Origin: Actinomycetes bacterium
Lineage (GTDB): Bacteria > Actinomycetota > Acidimicrobiia > Acidimicrobiales > Microtrichaceae
NCBI GenBank assembly: GCA_023450775.1
Contig: JAEXGP010000109.1
Coordinates: forward strand, 1-6,192
DNA length: 6,192 bases
Direction: 5' to 3'
The notes beneath the pieces are model-generated. The model was not told the origin of the DNA. It was given only the letters and a program-made list of their open reading frames with translations, and did not search any database. Below are positions 5,811 through 6,192 of this stretch, piece by piece. The translations under genes were made by a program, and so were the position numbers. Positions within the stretch are counted from its first letter, which is position 1. The number at the start of each line of letters is the position of its first letter.

Positions 5811-5902
5811 CGCACCGGACGCGGGTGTGCCCGGACGCGCGGTTGTGCGTCCGGGGGGGCGGTTGGTGGGTCGATGTCAGGTGGTGTGGTGCGTCCGGTG
5901 TG
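5811..5902. terminator. nested inverted repeats, likely bidirectional terminator
   Basis: Between the convergent ABC-F and HNH genes a perfect 9-bp stem CCCGGACGC (5830-5838) with GCGTCCGGG (5847-5855) encloses an 8-nt loop. Around it, CACCGGACGC (5813-5822) pairs with GCGTCCGGTG (5891-5900), extendable by a G-T and a C-G pair. The 8-mer CCGGACGC or its complement thus occurs four times in 92 nt. No T tract is present; a run of seven G follows the inner stem. The location just after both stop codons suits termination in both directions. Confidence 0.6.
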
Positions 5903-5911
5903 GTCCCGCGC

Positions 5912-6192
5912 TCATGCGGCGGGTGCGCTTCGTCGTCGGCGGCGGTGTTCGGTGTCCATGCGGTGCCCGGATGGTGTGGTGATGGTGAAGTGTCCGTCGG
6001 GGGGTCGTGGTTCTGGGTTGGCGTCCAGGCGCCTGCCTCGGCGGTGGACGATGCCGTGGTGGCGGCGGCAGAGCAGGACGAGGTTGACGGTGACGGTTCT
6101 GCCGTCTCGTGACCATTCGATGACGTGGTGGGCGTCGCACCAAGAGGCGGGGCAGTCGCATCCTGGGTAGGCGCAGCCGCCGTCGCGGGCGA
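5912..6192 (-). CDS. HNH endonuclease of the DUF222/13E12 type, C-terminal part (cut by window end)
   Basis: This minus-strand frame enters from the right edge without a start and ends at a TGA (5912-5914), giving 92 complete residues. It begins ARDGGCAYPGCDCPASWCDA, then HHVIEWSRDG and NLVLLCRRHHGIVH, the C-terminal HNH nuclease of actinobacterial DUF222/13E12-repeat proteins. In window numbering the zinc ligands are probably C6, C11, C41 and H44, and the H-N-H residues H22, N36 and H45. A short tail PDGHFTITTPSGHR and an Arg-rich end (EHRRRRR) follow, as in complete family members, so the C-terminus is intact. By hand count 21 of 92 codons end in A or T, whereas the last 36 codons of the neighbouring ABC-F gene all end in G or C. 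This suggests different ancestry, and these proteins are often multicopy. The biological role is not established. The N-terminal DUF222 region lies outside the window. Confidence 0.9.
   Translation of the reverse strand, partial: ARDGGCAYPGCDCPASWCDAHHVIEWSRDGRTVTVNLVLLCRRHHGIVHRRGRRLDANPEPRPPDGHFTITTPSGHRMDTEHRRRRRSAPAA

Noticed and set aside
5995..6005. Possible frameshift in the HNH gene at a C run (plus-strand G run)
   Set aside because: I first read five bases in the run, which would break the frame. The sequence across the line break has six, and the HNH domain then continues in frame into its normal C-terminal tail.
1..6192. tRNA or rRNA genes, CRISPR arrays, insertion sequences
   Set aside because: No cloverleaf-like arrangement, no regularly spaced identical repeats with spacers and no transposase motif were seen on either strand; the only repeats are the short ones listed.

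Overview
The window is 6.2 kb of very GC-rich DNA with a strong G/C bias at third codon positions, GTG starts, a DUF222/13E12-type HNH protein, a WXG100-like protein and a steroid-type acyl-CoA ligase. Together these point to an actinobacterium. I cannot fix the class from sequence alone; a mycolic-acid-type actinomycete or an acidimicrobial lineage would both fit. Six coding regions are supported, two of them cut by the window edges. Both partial genes lie on the minus strand.

Layout: (1) 1-174, minus: the N-terminal 58 residues of a WXG100-like protein. (2) 175-305: a short spacer with a 26-nt near-palindrome and a -10-like element. (3) 306-1175, minus: an amidohydrolase-2-type protein that lacks most of the expected metal ligands. 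(4) 1176-1217: a compact divergent promoter region holding a perfect match to the 14-bp KstR operator consensus TNNAACNNGTTNNA. (5) 1218-2033, plus: an unrecognised soluble protein of 271 residues. (6) 2060-3706, plus: a 548-residue acyl-CoA ligase that reads as FadD19, the sterol side-chain CoA ligase. (7) 3707-3838: a spacer with a degenerate second copy of the 3' end of the ligase gene and a strong hairpin. (8) 3839-5809, plus: a complete tandem ABC-F ATPase with a C-terminal coiled coil. (9) 5810-5911: a convergent spacer with phased inverted repeats. (10) 5912-6192, minus: the C-terminal 92 residues of an HNH endonuclease of the DUF222/13E12 type.

The most interesting part is 306-3706. 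A steroid-repressor-type operator lies between two divergently transcribed genes, one an atypical amidohydrolase-fold protein and the other an unknown protein followed 26 nt later by a FadD19-like ligase. I infer a KstR-controlled sterol side-chain catabolic locus in which the amidohydrolase-like protein and the 271-residue protein are candidate new components. The ABC-F gene and the two edge genes look functionally unrelated to it.
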